Origin: Streptomyces sp. NBC_00510
GTDB taxonomy: Bacteria; Actinomycetota; Actinomycetes; Streptomycetales; Streptomycetaceae
DNA: 64,000 bases
Direction: 5' to 3'
NCBI GenBank assembly: GCA_036013505.1
Contig: CP107851.1
Coordinates: forward strand, 5,846,001-5,910,000
Shown here: positions 10,214 to 18,193 of the stretch, one piece after another
Position numbering within the stretch: the first letter of the stretch is position 1
Layout: each line of letters starts with the position of its first letter
Translations under genes and position numbers: made by a program
The notes under the pieces: generated by a model
Databases searched by the model: none
The model's input: only the letters and a program-made list of their open reading frames with translations
Told to the model about the DNA's origin: nothing

Positions 10214-10319
10214 AATTCGGTCAGGCTTTCGCATTGACTTCTCTTGATCGCCGGACGTCAATGACCGTCGGCGGTACAGAAAGGGACTCTGTACCAGAAA
10301 AGTGATCAAGAGGTGCAAA

Positions 10320-11645
10320 ATGATCGCGTTTCCTCGCAATGGCGCCTTATGGAGACGGAGGTCCGCCGCCGTGCTCGGGGCGTTCGCCCTCGCACTGGGC
10401 GGCGGGACCCTCCTTGCCGGGCCCGTCGCCGCGGCGACCTCCACCTTCCAGGTGCACTGCATTCCGCCGGGCATCTCCGGCATCCCGCCGTTCGACGGGC
10501 CGACCGTCGCCGACATCTCGGTGAGCGACACGACCCCACAGGTCGGCGACACGGTCACCGTCACCTACGTGCTGGACGGCCCCATGGCCAACACCAGCAG
10601 CTTCAACCTCCCCATCCCCGAGGACCAGATCACCCCGACCGTCAAGGTGCGGCTCGGCGGCGCGCAGACGCAGGAGCTCACCCTCGTCGGCCCCAAGGAG
10701 AACCCGGTCATCCCGGCCGGTGCCGACTTCCCGAACTTCACCATCACCGGCACCTTCACGGTCACCGCGCCCGGTCAGATCACCCTCACCCCGGGCGACT
10801 ACAACGTCCACTCCGACTACGGCATCTCGGCCGACACCCCCTGCACCGTGCTCAACCCGCCCGCCCCCGTCGCCGAGACCATCACCGTGGCCGCGCCCAA
10901 CGGCCGCCACATCGCGCTGGGTTCCTCCTCGGGACCGATCGGGGCGGAGGTCACGGTCACGGGCACCGGCTTCACCGCGGGCGCCGCCGTGACCGTCGCG
11001 GGCGTCCAGGGTGCCACCGCCACCGGTGAGTTCACCTCCGCCACGGCCGACGGCTCCGGTGCCTTCAGTGCGACGCTGGCCGTCGGCGACCTCGACACCA
11101 CCGGCATCGTCGCGTTCGAGGGCGGCGGGTACGACCCGGCGACCGCCGCCGGGCCGGTGGCCTACACCGTCATCGACACCACCCCGCCGCCGCCCGGCAG
11201 TCAGAAGCTCACCACCTCGGTGAAGGCGGGCACCCTGTCGATGACCCAGGCCGGGGACACCGTCGAGATGACCCCCGTCGACTTCGGCGAGGGCGGTCCC
11301 TCCACGGGCGCACTGCGGACCGTGACCGTCAAGGACTTCCGCGGCGGGAGCGCGGGCTGGTCGCTCACCGGCAAGGTCACCGACTTCAAGGGGCCCGGCG
11401 GCGCGCTCATCGGCGCCGACCGGCTCAGCTGGCAGCCCGCGTGCGTCGCGGCGTCCGGCAGTCCCAGCACCTGTGCGGCGGGCTCCGCCGGCTCCGTGGG
11501 CAGCGCGGGCGCGACGCTGGCCCAGGCGTCCGACGGGACCCTGACCGGCGGCGAGTTCACCGTGGACGCGGGGCTGTCGCTGGACGTGCCCGCGTTCTCC
11601 GCCACGGGAAGCTACTCCGGAGTCTTGACCCTCACGCTTACCTGA
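10320..11645 (+). CDS. Secreted WxL-domain-like surface protein
   Basis: The 441-residue protein has a signal peptide (about 1-41), then three regions. Residues about 42-180 are a domain related to those of the flanking LPxTG-type proteins (TPQVGDTVTVTY, GPKENPVIPAGA, APGQITLTPGDYNV). Residues about 185-290 look like an IPT/Ig fold (GPIGAEVTVTGTGFTAG). Residues about 298-441 match the WxL pattern: VTVKDFRGGSAGWSL, VTDFKG, DRLSWQP, and the terminal SYSGVLTLTL. In Firmicutes WxL domains bind peptidoglycan non-covalently. ATG 10320 is preceded by AAGAGG at 6 bases. The adjacent DUF916-type gene is its likely partner. The WxL call rests on motif pattern, without an alignment. Confidence 0.75.
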   Translation: MIAFPRNGALWRRRSAAVLGAFALALGGGTLLAGPVAAATSTFQVHCIPPGISGIPPFDGPTVADISVSDTTPQVGDTVTVTYVLDGPMANTSSFNLPIPEDQITPTVKVRLGGAQTQELTLVGPKENPVIPAGADFPNFTITGTFTVTAPGQITLTPGDYNVHSDYGISADTPCTVLNPPAPVAETITVAAPNGRHIALGSSSGPIGAEVTVTGTGFTAGAAVTVAGVQGATATGEFTSATADGSGAFSATLAVGDLDTTGIVAFEGGGYDPATAAGPVAYTVIDTTPPPPGSQKLTTSVKAGTLSMTQAGDTVEMTPVDFGEGGPSTGALRTVTVKDFRGGSAGWSLTGKVTDFKGPGGALIGADRLSWQPACVAASGSPSTCAAGSAGSVGSAGATLAQASDGTLTGGEFTVDAGLSLDVPAFSATGSYSGVLTLTLT

Positions 11646-11656
11646 CGCACAGTCAG
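11642..11656. promoter_or_regulatory. Recurrent palindromic element, copy 3
   Basis: CTGACGCACAGTCAG has perfect arms CTGAC and GTCAG around five bases and is followed by ATAG. It overlaps the TGA stop of the WxL-like gene and precedes the DUF916-type gene by about 60 bases. Confidence 0.5.
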
Positions 11657-11717
11657 ATAGCTCGGGTGGGCCGGCCGCCGCGACCGGCCCACCACCGGAC
11701 CGCGAGGGAGCGCCGCC

Positions 11718-12899
11718 ATGACCAGAGCCAGGGCCGGAGCCAGGGCCGGAGCCAGGGCGTCCGGCGCGCTCCCGACCGTCCTCCTCGTCCTCTTCGTCCT
11801 CCTCGGTCTCCTCGGCCTCGGCGCGGCATCCGCTCCCGCCGCCCTCGCCGCGGACAACGGCCGCTGGTCGGTCTTCCCGGCTCCGGCCGCCGGGGCGAAG
11901 GACCGCAGCCCCACCGTCCAGGAACGGCCCTTCTTCACCCTGGAGGCCGACCCCGGCACCACGCTCCGGGACAAGGTCTCCGTCTCCAACCTCTCGGGCG
12001 AGCCGATGACCTTCCGGCTCTACGGCGCCGACGCCTACAACACCCCGCGCGACGGCGGCTTCGCCGTGCGGGGCGCCGACGAGAAGAACACCGACGTCGG
12101 CTCCTGGGTACGGCTGGCCCGGAGCAGCATCACCATCCCCGCCCGCACCCGCGCCGACATCCCCTTCACCGTCACCGTCCCCGCCGACGCCTCGCCCGGC
12201 GACCACCCCGGTGCGATCGTCGCCCTCGACACCCGCGTCGGCGCCGCCCCGGGCGACGTACGGGTGGGCGTGCGCAGGGCCGTCGGGGCCCGCGTCTACC
12301 TGCGCGTCGCCGGACCCGGCCTGGCCGCCCTGTCCGTGGAGCACGTCACCGTCGGCCACGGCGGACCGCTGTTCCCCGGCACCGGCGACAGCCACGCCAC
12401 CATCCGCTACACCCTCGTGAACCGGGGCAACGTCTCGCTCACCCCGCGGCTCGCCGTCACCGCGCGGGGCCTGTTCGGCCGCACGCTGCTGGACCGCCCG
12501 GCACGCACCCTGCCCCTGGAACTGCTGCCCGGCCAGCGCGTCGAGCTCACCGAGCCCTGGGCGGGCGCCCCGCAGTTCGACCGGGTCGGCGTGCGGTTGC
12601 GCGTCACCGCGGTACGCGCCGACGTCGACGAGACCGCCGGCGCCTCGTTCCTCGCGGTGCCCTGGGCGGCCGTGGGCCTCGCCCTGGCCCTCCTCGGAGG
12701 TCTGGCCGTCCTGCTGGTGCGGATCCGCGCGCGGCGCCGGGCGGCGCAGGCGGACCCGGCGGCGGGGGAGGAGCCGTACGAGGCCGGCGGCACCGACCTC
12801 GCGGCCCGCGCGGGCGGCGGACCCGACGACCCCGGCGCCACCGGCGCCACCGGCGCCACCGGCGCCACCGGCGCGACCGTCGGCGGCAGGACGGCGTGA
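11718..12899 (+). CDS. DUF916-type WxL-interacting membrane protein
   Basis: The 393-residue protein has an N-terminal signal segment after an unusual ARAGARAGARAS repeat. Two extracytoplasmic beta domains follow, then a single C-terminal helix (about 317-338, VPWAAVGLALALLGGLAVLLV) and a basic stop-transfer RIRARRRAA. The first domain matches DUF916: PFFTLEADPGTTLRDKVSVSNLSGEPM early, IPFTVTVPADASPGDHPGAIV late. In Firmicute csc clusters the DUF916/DUF3324 protein partners the WxL proteins, so it probably tethers the upstream WxL-like protein to the membrane. The cytoplasmic tail ends in a GAT repeat encoded by 9-bp tandem copies. Its stop overlaps the GTG of the next gene. Confidence 0.8.
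   Translation: MTRARAGARAGARASGALPTVLLVLFVLLGLLGLGAASAPAALAADNGRWSVFPAPAAGAKDRSPTVQERPFFTLEADPGTTLRDKVSVSNLSGEPMTFRLYGADAYNTPRDGGFAVRGADEKNTDVGSWVRLARSSITIPARTRADIPFTVTVPADASPGDHPGAIVALDTRVGAAPGDVRVGVRRAVGARVYLRVAGPGLAALSVEHVTVGHGGPLFPGTGDSHATIRYTLVNRGNVSLTPRLAVTARGLFGRTLLDRPARTLPLELLPGQRVELTEPWAGAPQFDRVGVRLRVTAVRADVDETAGASFLAVPWAAVGLALALLGGLAVLLVRIRARRRAAQADPAAGEEPYEAGGTDLAARAGGGPDDPGATGATGATGATGATVGGRTA
11722..11757 (+). repeat. 12-bp in-frame tandem repeat
   Basis: Copies of AGAGCCAGGGCC / GGAGCCAGGGCC encode the ARAGARAGARAS stretch at the N-terminus of the DUF916-type protein. It is a likely site of slippage. Confidence 0.6.
12834..12878 (+). repeat. 9-bp in-frame tandem repeat
   Basis: Four identical GGCGCCACC units (12834-12869) and one variant GGCGCGACC encode GATGATGATGATGAT at the C-terminus of the DUF916-type protein. 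The unit length keeps frame, so copy number can vary without breaking the gene. Confidence 0.8.
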
Positions 12900-13912
12900 G
12901 GCCCATGCGACGGCGCACCCACCGGATCCCCGCGGCAGCCCTCTGCCTCCTCGCGCTGCTCCTCCTGAGCGCCCCCGCCCCCGCCGCGGCGGCTCCCGGC
13001 CCGGCCGTGACCGTCAGTCCCGAGCAGGCCGGCGCCGGCGGCGACATCACCGTACGGGGCACCGGCTGGCGGCCGGACACCCTGCTCACGCTGCTGATCT
13101 GCGGCCAGAACGCGATCGGCGGCACCAACTCCTGTGCCAACGCGTACGGCCGGGCCGTCACCACCGATGCCCACGGCGCCTTCCGCCGCGCGATGCCGGT
13201 CGCGGAGCCGCCCGAGCCCTGCCCGTGCGTCGTCCACGTCGCCACCGTCACCGGTGAGCACACGGTGGTGGACGCGCCCTTCGTCGTCGCCGGCCACCCG
13301 ACCGCCCCGCTGCCCGAGCGCACCGGCGACGGCCGGCTCGCCGTGCTCAGCGCCCGGCTCGACGGCTCGAACGGCCTGCTCACCTGGTTCGGCGCCCCGC
13401 CCGGCCGGCGCCTGGTGCTCACCGTCGGCAACCTCGGCACGGGCCCGGCCAAGGATCCCGTCTTCCGGGTCGGCACCTCCCACGGGCTCTTCGGGCCCCA
13501 GTGGGAGGAGCGCACCTGGCGCGGCACCGTCCAGCCGGGCAGGAAGGCCCGGGTCGAGCTGCCCGTCGAGCTGGCGGCCGGCGCCCACGGCGACTACACC
13601 GTGACCCTGGAGCACGAGGGCAAGGTGCTGGTCACCGAGCCCTGGGACGTCCCGCGCCCCTGGGGCGTGACCCTCTTCTGGCTCCTGCTCTGCGTCGTCG
13701 TGCCCGCCGCGCTCTTCCGGCTCTGCATGGCCGTCGTCAACCGGGTCCGCCCGCGTGCCCCGGGACCTGCGGGACCGCCCCCCGTCCCGCCGGCCGGCCC
13801 GGCGCCCGCCCTGCCGTGGTTCAGCCACGACCACCAGCCGCAGCACCGCACCGCTGAGGGCACTCCATGTGCGGACGGCACCGCCCACCGCCACGAAAGG
13901 AACCACACGTGA
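12896..13912 (+). CDS. Secreted, membrane-anchored protein of the WxL-like locus
   Basis: The 338-residue protein starts with a twin-Arg-rich signal peptide (RRRTHRIPAAALCLLALLLL). An IPT-like domain follows (VTVSPEQAGAGGDITVRGTGW) with several cysteines (ICGQ, NSCANA, PCPCVV). A second beta domain is rich in transport-like strands (RRLVLTVGNLGTGPAKDP). A C-terminal helix (about 260-283) and a Pro-rich cytoplasmic tail close the protein. GTG 12896 overlaps the previous stop as GTGA and has AGGA 4 bases upstream; ATG 12905 is the alternative. The architecture, extracellular beta domains on a single anchor, parallels the DUF916 protein. I do not recognise a named family. Translational coupling suggests it joins the same surface complex. 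Confidence 0.75.
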   Translation: MRPMRRRTHRIPAAALCLLALLLLSAPAPAAAAPGPAVTVSPEQAGAGGDITVRGTGWRPDTLLTLLICGQNAIGGTNSCANAYGRAVTTDAHGAFRRAMPVAEPPEPCPCVVHVATVTGEHTVVDAPFVVAGHPTAPLPERTGDGRLAVLSARLDGSNGLLTWFGAPPGRRLVLTVGNLGTGPAKDPVFRVGTSHGLFGPQWEERTWRGTVQPGRKARVELPVELAAGAHGDYTVTLEHEGKVLVTEPWDVPRPWGVTLFWLLLCVVVPAALFRLCMAVVNRVRPRAPGPAGPPPVPPAGPAPALPWFSHDHQPQHRTAEGTPCADGTAHRHERNHT

Positions 13913-15195
13913 CCCACCGACGATCCCGGGCCGCCACCGCCGTCGGCCTCGCCCTGATGCTCAGCGGTGCGGGCGTCCTCGCCGCGGCCCTCCCGGCCGC
14001 GGCCGCCGAAGTCGCGTACGCCACCGAGTGCACCCCGCCCGCGGCGTCCGGCCTGCCCAAGGTCAACGGGACCACCAAGGCCGACATCAGCGCGCCCGCC
14101 ACGGCCGCGGTGGGCGACGAGATCGAGGTGGTCTGGAAGTTCACCCAGGCCGCCTCCAAGAACCCGGACCTCATCGACCTCCCCGCCAACAGCGTCAAGC
14201 CGTCCGGTGAGATCACCGTCGCCGGCGCCCAGAGCGGCAGCCTGGCCGTCGAGGGACCGCGCGAGAACCCGGCGATCCCCAAGAACAGCGAGATGAAGCT
14301 CTCCGACATGAAGGGCACGCTGAAGCTCACCGCACCCGGCGACGTGACGCTCACCCCCGGCGGCTACGCCATCAACGCCTTCTCCACGGACACCACGTGC
14401 GTGCCCACCGGCACCGTCCCGGTCGCCGCGACGATCAAGGTGACCGCGGACGGCGGCGGCACCGGCACCCCGACGACCACCCCGACCACGACCCCCACCA
14501 CCACGCCGAGCACCACCCCCACGACGACGCCGAGCACCACGCCCAGCGGCACCGCCACCGGCGGAACCTCCCACACCGGCAAGGAGGTCGACGTCTCCTA
14601 CGCATGCAAGACCCCGATCGGCGACAAGAGCGCGGTCTCGCCCGTGCAGATCGACGCCGAGGAGCAGGGCGGCGCCTACGACCTCACCGTCCACTTCGGC
14701 GAGTCCGTGATGGACAGCCCCGCCGACATACCGGCCGACTCCGTCAAACCCTCCATGAAGGTCGAGGTCGGCGGCGTGGACCAGGGCGAGGTCGCCGTCG
14801 AGGGCCCCACCAACAAGGACCCCATCAAGGCGGGCGACCCCATCGAGATCCCCGACCTCACCGGCAGGTACACACCCGCCCACGACGGGCAGGCCACCCT
14901 CACCCCGGGCGTGCTGACCGTCGAGGCCCTCGGCACCACCACGACCTGCACCCCCACCAAGGACCCCGGAGTCTCCCTGACCCTGGACGTCACCGGGCAG
15001 GAGGGCGGCATCACCGGCGGTTCCGGCGGGTCGTCCGGCACGTCGGGCGGCACGACCGGGACCTCCGGCGGCCTCGCCGACACCGGTTCCTCCGACCGGG
15101 CCTCCCTGCACGCCCTCGCCCTCGTCGCGGGGACCGTGCTCCTCCTCGGCGGCGCGGTCTTCACCTTCACCCCGTGGAGCCGCCTGCGGCGCTGA
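13909..15195 (+). CDS. Two-domain sortase-anchored surface protein, LADTG type
   Basis: The 428-residue protein has a signal peptide (about 1-33), a first beta domain (about 34-180) like the N-terminal domain of the WxL-like protein, a TTTP-rich linker, and a second domain (about 225-370). The second domain begins VDVSYACKTPIGDKSAVSP, almost identical to the LPQTG protein at 9511. A Gly/Ser spacer and the sorting signal LADTG (389-393), hydrophobic helix and RLRR end it. LAxTG is the signal I associate with class E sortases of Streptomyces (chaplins), whereas the first gene carries LPQTG. GTG 13909 follows AAAGGA and overlaps the previous stop. It is the last gene of the locus. Confidence 0.82.
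   Translation: MTHRRSRAATAVGLALMLSGAGVLAAALPAAAAEVAYATECTPPAASGLPKVNGTTKADISAPATAAVGDEIEVVWKFTQAASKNPDLIDLPANSVKPSGEITVAGAQSGSLAVEGPRENPAIPKNSEMKLSDMKGTLKLTAPGDVTLTPGGYAINAFSTDTTCVPTGTVPVAATIKVTADGGGTGTPTTTPTTTPTTTPSTTPTTTPSTTPSGTATGGTSHTGKEVDVSYACKTPIGDKSAVSPVQIDAEEQGGAYDLTVHFGESVMDSPADIPADSVKPSMKVEVGGVDQGEVAVEGPTNKDPIKAGDPIEIPDLTGRYTPAHDGQATLTPGVLTVEALGTTTTCTPTKDPGVSLTLDVTGQEGGITGGSGGSSGTSGGTTGTSGGLADTGSSDRASLHALALVAGTVLLLGGAVFTFTPWSRLRR
14475..14548 (+). repeat. Thr/Pro linker repeat
   Basis: Degenerate ACCACCCCG / ACGACCCCC units encode a TTTPTTTPSTTP linker between the two domains of the LADTG protein, typical of extended cell-wall spacers. Confidence 0.75.
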
Positions 15196-15211
15196 CCGGG
15201 GCGCGCACCGG

Positions 15212-16408
15212 CTACCGCGCGGCGGGGCCGTCCAGCTCCTCGATCGAGGCGTTGGACGGCCCGCGCTCGCCCCGCAGACCCTCCGCCACCGACCCGGCGT
15301 CGCGCAGCACCCGGACCGCGTTGCGCCACGCCAGCTTCGCGAGGTCGTCCTCGGACCAGCCACGGCGCAGGAGTTCGGCGAACAGCCGCGGGTAGCCCGA
15401 GACGTCGCCGAGGCCCTCGGGGAGGTGGACGACGCCGTCGTAGTCGCCGCCGAGGCCGAGGTGGTCGACACCGGCGACCTCGCGCATGTGGTCGAGGTGG
15501 TCGGCGACGGTGCCGATGTCCGCGACCGGCCGGGGGTGGCCGGCCGCGTAGGCCTCCTGGACGGCCTGGGCCTCGGTGGACTGGTCGAGCGGGTGCAGAC
15601 CGTGGGCCTTCATGTTCTCGTTCGCGCCGACGATCCACTCCGCGGCCGCCGGCAGGATGAACTGCGGCACGAAGGTGGCCATCGCGACGCCGCCGTTGCG
15701 GGGCAGTTGCTCCAGGACGTCGTCCGGGACGTTGCGGACGTGGTCGCAGACGGCGCGCGAGGAGGAGTGCGAGAAGAGCACCGGGGCCTCGCTGACCCGC
15801 AGTGCCGCCCGCATCGTGCCGGGGGAGACGTGGGAGAGGTCGACCAGCATGCCGAGGCGGTTCATCTCGCGGACGACCTCCTCGCCGAAGGCGGTCAGGC
15901 CGTCGTGCCGCGCCTCGTCCGTGGCCGAGTCGGCCCAGTCGATGGTGTCGTTGTGGGTGAGCGTCATGTAGCGCACGCCCAGCGTGTACAGCATCCGCAG
16001 CACACCCAGGGAGTTGGCGATGCTGTGCCCGCCCTCGGCGCCCATCAGGGAGGCGATGCGGCCCTCGGCGCGGGCGGCCTCCATGTCGTCCGCGGTCACC
16101 GCGAGGCGCAGGGCGTCCGGGTGACGGTCGACCAGCCGCAGCACGCAGTCGATCTGCTCCAGGACGGCGACGACCGCGTCGCCGCCGGTGAGGTCGCTGC
16201 GGACGTACACCGACCAGAACTGCGCCCCGACGCCGCCCGCCCGCAGCCGGGGGATGTCGGTGTGCAGGTGGGCGGACTGGTCACCGGCGATGTCCCGCCG
16301 GTCGAGGTCGTAGCGGACCTGCTCGCGCAACCGCCACGGGAGGTCGTTGTGGCCGTCCACCACGGGGTGGGCGGTGAGCAGCTCCTGTGCGCGTGCGAGG
16401 AGGTCCAT
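15212..16408 (-). CDS. Membrane dipeptidase-like metallopeptidase (M19)
   Basis: The 398-residue protein is a zinc dipeptidase of the renal dipeptidase family. VDGHNDLPW near residue 20 has the first His-x-Asp pair, MGAEGGHS (about 122) the bridging Glu, FSHSSSRAV and CDHVRNVPDDVL the later His ligands, and GLGGDYDGV the Asp motif. No signal peptide is visible, so a cytoplasmic role in dipeptide cleavage is likely. ATG 16408 lies 3 bases after the purE stop and uses AGGAGG inside the purE 3' end, so it is the third gene of a purK-purE-dipeptidase unit. It converges on the surface-protein locus with only 16 bases between. Confidence 0.92.
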   Translation of the reverse strand: MDLLARAQELLTAHPVVDGHNDLPWRLREQVRYDLDRRDIAGDQSAHLHTDIPRLRAGGVGAQFWSVYVRSDLTGGDAVVAVLEQIDCVLRLVDRHPDALRLAVTADDMEAARAEGRIASLMGAEGGHSIANSLGVLRMLYTLGVRYMTLTHNDTIDWADSATDEARHDGLTAFGEEVVREMNRLGMLVDLSHVSPGTMRAALRVSEAPVLFSHSSSRAVCDHVRNVPDDVLEQLPRNGGVAMATFVPQFILPAAAEWIVGANENMKAHGLHPLDQSTEAQAVQEAYAAGHPRPVADIGTVADHLDHMREVAGVDHLGLGGDYDGVVHLPEGLGDVSGYPRLFAELLRRGWSEDDLAKLAWRNAVRVLRDAGSVAEGLRGERGPSNASIEELDGPAAR

Positions 16409-16411
16409 GGA

Positions 16412-16951
16412 CTACTTCTTCCCTCCGAAACCGAAGCCGGCCGACCCCTCCACCTTGGCACGCAGGCGCTTGCCCTTCTCGGTGGCCTGCTGGTTCAGCT
16501 CGTCCTGGAAGTGCCGCATGCGCTCCAGCAGTTCGGCGTCGTGCGCGGCGAGCATGCGCACCGCCAGCAGGCCCGCGTTGCGCGCGCCGGCCACCGAGAC
16601 CGTGGCGACCGGGACACCGGCGGGCATCTGCACGATGGACAGCAGCGAGTCCATGCCGTCCAGGTACTTCAGCGGTACGGGCACGCCGATCACCGGCAGC
16701 GGCGTCACCGACGCCAGCATCCCGGGGAGGTGCGCCGCGCCGCCGGCGCCCGCGATGATCGCCTTGAGGCCGCGCTCGGCGGCCTGCTCGCCGTACGCGA
16801 CCATCTCGCGCGGCATGCGGTGCGCGGAGACGACGTCGACCTCGTACGGCACCTCGAACTCGTCCAACGCCTGGGCGGCGGCCTCCATGACCGGCCAGTC
16901 GGAGTCGGAACCCATCACGATGCCGACCAGCGGCCCAGCGGGATTGCTCAC
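16412..16951 (-). CDS. purE: N5-carboxyaminoimidazole ribonucleotide mutase
   Basis: PurE moves the carboxyl group of N5-CAIR to C4 to give CAIR in purine synthesis, working directly after PurK. The 179-residue product is slightly long for class I PurE. It has GSDSDWPVM (phosphate site), VSAHRMP with the catalytic His, and GAGGAAHLPGM. A charged, Gly-rich tail (GFGFGGKK) extends the C-terminus. GTG 16951 overlaps the purK stop as GTGA. Confidence 0.95.
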   Translation of the reverse strand: MSNPAGPLVGIVMGSDSDWPVMEAAAQALDEFEVPYEVDVVSAHRMPREMVAYGEQAAERGLKAIIAGAGGAAHLPGMLASVTPLPVIGVPVPLKYLDGMDSLLSIVQMPAGVPVATVSVAGARNAGLLAVRMLAAHDAELLERMRHFQDELNQQATEKGKRLRAKVEGSAGFGFGGKK

Positions 16952-18093
16952 TCTTGGATCGTCCCTCGCAGGTAGTCGGCGGCGTGCCGGGCGCGTTCGC
17001 GCACCTCGGCCAGGTCGTCGCCGTAGGTGTTGACATGGCCCACCTTGCGGCCGGGCTTCACGTCCTTGCCGTACATGTGGATCTTCAACTGCGGGTCCCG
17101 GGCCATGCAGTGCAGGTACGCCGCGTACATGTCGGGGTAGTCGCCGCCGAGCACGTTGGCCATCACCGTCCACGGCTGGCGCGGGCGCGGATCGCCCAGC
17201 GGCAGGTCCAGCACCGCGCGCAGGTGATTGGCGAACTGCGAGGTTATGGCGCCGTCCTGGGTCCAGTGGCCGCTGTTGTGCGGACGCATGGCCAGCTCGT
17301 TGACGAGGATCCGGCCGTCCCGGGTCTCGAAGAGCTCCACCGCGAGGTGACCCACCACGCCCAGCTCCTTGGCGATGGTCAGCGCGAGCTGCTGCGCCTG
17401 CGCCGACAGGGCCTCCGGCAGCTCGGGCGCCGGCGCGATCACCGTGTCGCACACGCCGTCGACCTGGATGGACTCCACCACCGGGTAGGCGACCGCCTGC
17501 CCGTGCGGGGAGCGCACGACGTTGGCCGCCAGCTCCCGTACGAAGTCGACCTTCTCCTCGGCCAGCACCGGCACGCCCGCCCGGAACGGCTCGGCGGCGC
17601 CGGCCTCGTCGCGGACGACCCACACGCCCTTGCCGTCGTAGCCGCCGCGCACCGTCTTGAGCACGACGGGGTATCCATCGCCCTCCTCGGCGAAGCGCGT
17701 CACGTCCGCCGGGTCGGAGACGATGCGGTGCCGCGGGCAGGGCACGCCGATCGAGTCGAGCTTCGCCCGCATCACGCCCTTGTCCTGGGCGTGCACCAGC
17801 GCGTCGGGCCCGGGGCGGACGGCGATGCCGTCGGCCTCCAGCGCCCGCAGGTGCTCGGTGGGGACGTGCTCGTGGTCGAAGGTGATCACGTCGCAGCCGG
17901 CGGCGAACGCGCGCAACGTGTCGAGGTCGCGGTAGTCGCCCACCACGACTTCCCCGGCGACCAGGGCCGCGGAGTCCACGGGCGTGTCGCTGAGGAGCTT
18001 GAACCTGATGCCGAGGGGGATGCCCGCCTCGTGGGTCATACGGGCGAGCTGGCCGCCGCCGATCATGCCGACTACCGGGAATGTCACAGTCAC
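16948..18093 (-). CDS. purK: N5-carboxyaminoimidazole ribonucleotide synthase
   Basis: PurK uses ATP and bicarbonate to carboxylate AIR to N5-CAIR. This ATP-grasp protein has PVVGMIGGGQLARM at its N-terminus, FDHEHVPTEHL, KTVRGGYDGKGVWVV (ATP loop), LVNELAMRPHNSGHWT and NVLGG. I take GTG 18093 as start, giving 381 residues, the usual size; the frame stays open to 18162 but that part overlaps the region before gtrA. A second GTG at 18087 is possible. It overlaps purE by 4 bases and diverges from the GtrA gene with about 100 bases between starts. Confidence 0.93.
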   Translation of the reverse strand: MTVTFPVVGMIGGGQLARMTHEAGIPLGIRFKLLSDTPVDSAALVAGEVVVGDYRDLDTLRAFAAGCDVITFDHEHVPTEHLRALEADGIAVRPGPDALVHAQDKGVMRAKLDSIGVPCPRHRIVSDPADVTRFAEEGDGYPVVLKTVRGGYDGKGVWVVRDEAGAAEPFRAGVPVLAEEKVDFVRELAANVVRSPHGQAVAYPVVESIQVDGVCDTVIAPAPELPEALSAQAQQLALTIAKELGVVGHLAVELFETRDGRILVNELAMRPHNSGHWTQDGAITSQFANHLRAVLDLPLGDPRPRQPWTVMANVLGGDYPDMYAAYLHCMARDPQLKIHMYGKDVKPGRKVGHVNTYGDDLAEVRERARHAADYLRGTIQE

Positions 18094-18193
18094 CAGGATA
18101 TCGGGGCACGAATGTCGCACCGACCGCCGTCCCGCGGGGGGCCCGGATAGCATGAAGGTCACTGACCAGACACAGACGGGGCCGAACGATCAC

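Noticed and set aside
11441..13912. An 823-residue frame joining upstream sequence to the 12896 protein
   Set aside because: The upstream half is Arg/Pro/His-rich shadow of the DUF916-type gene; a signal peptide begins at the 12896-12905 start.
16948..18162. purK start at 18162
   Set aside because: It would extend across the divergent gtrA control region; the family begins at the GTG near 18093.
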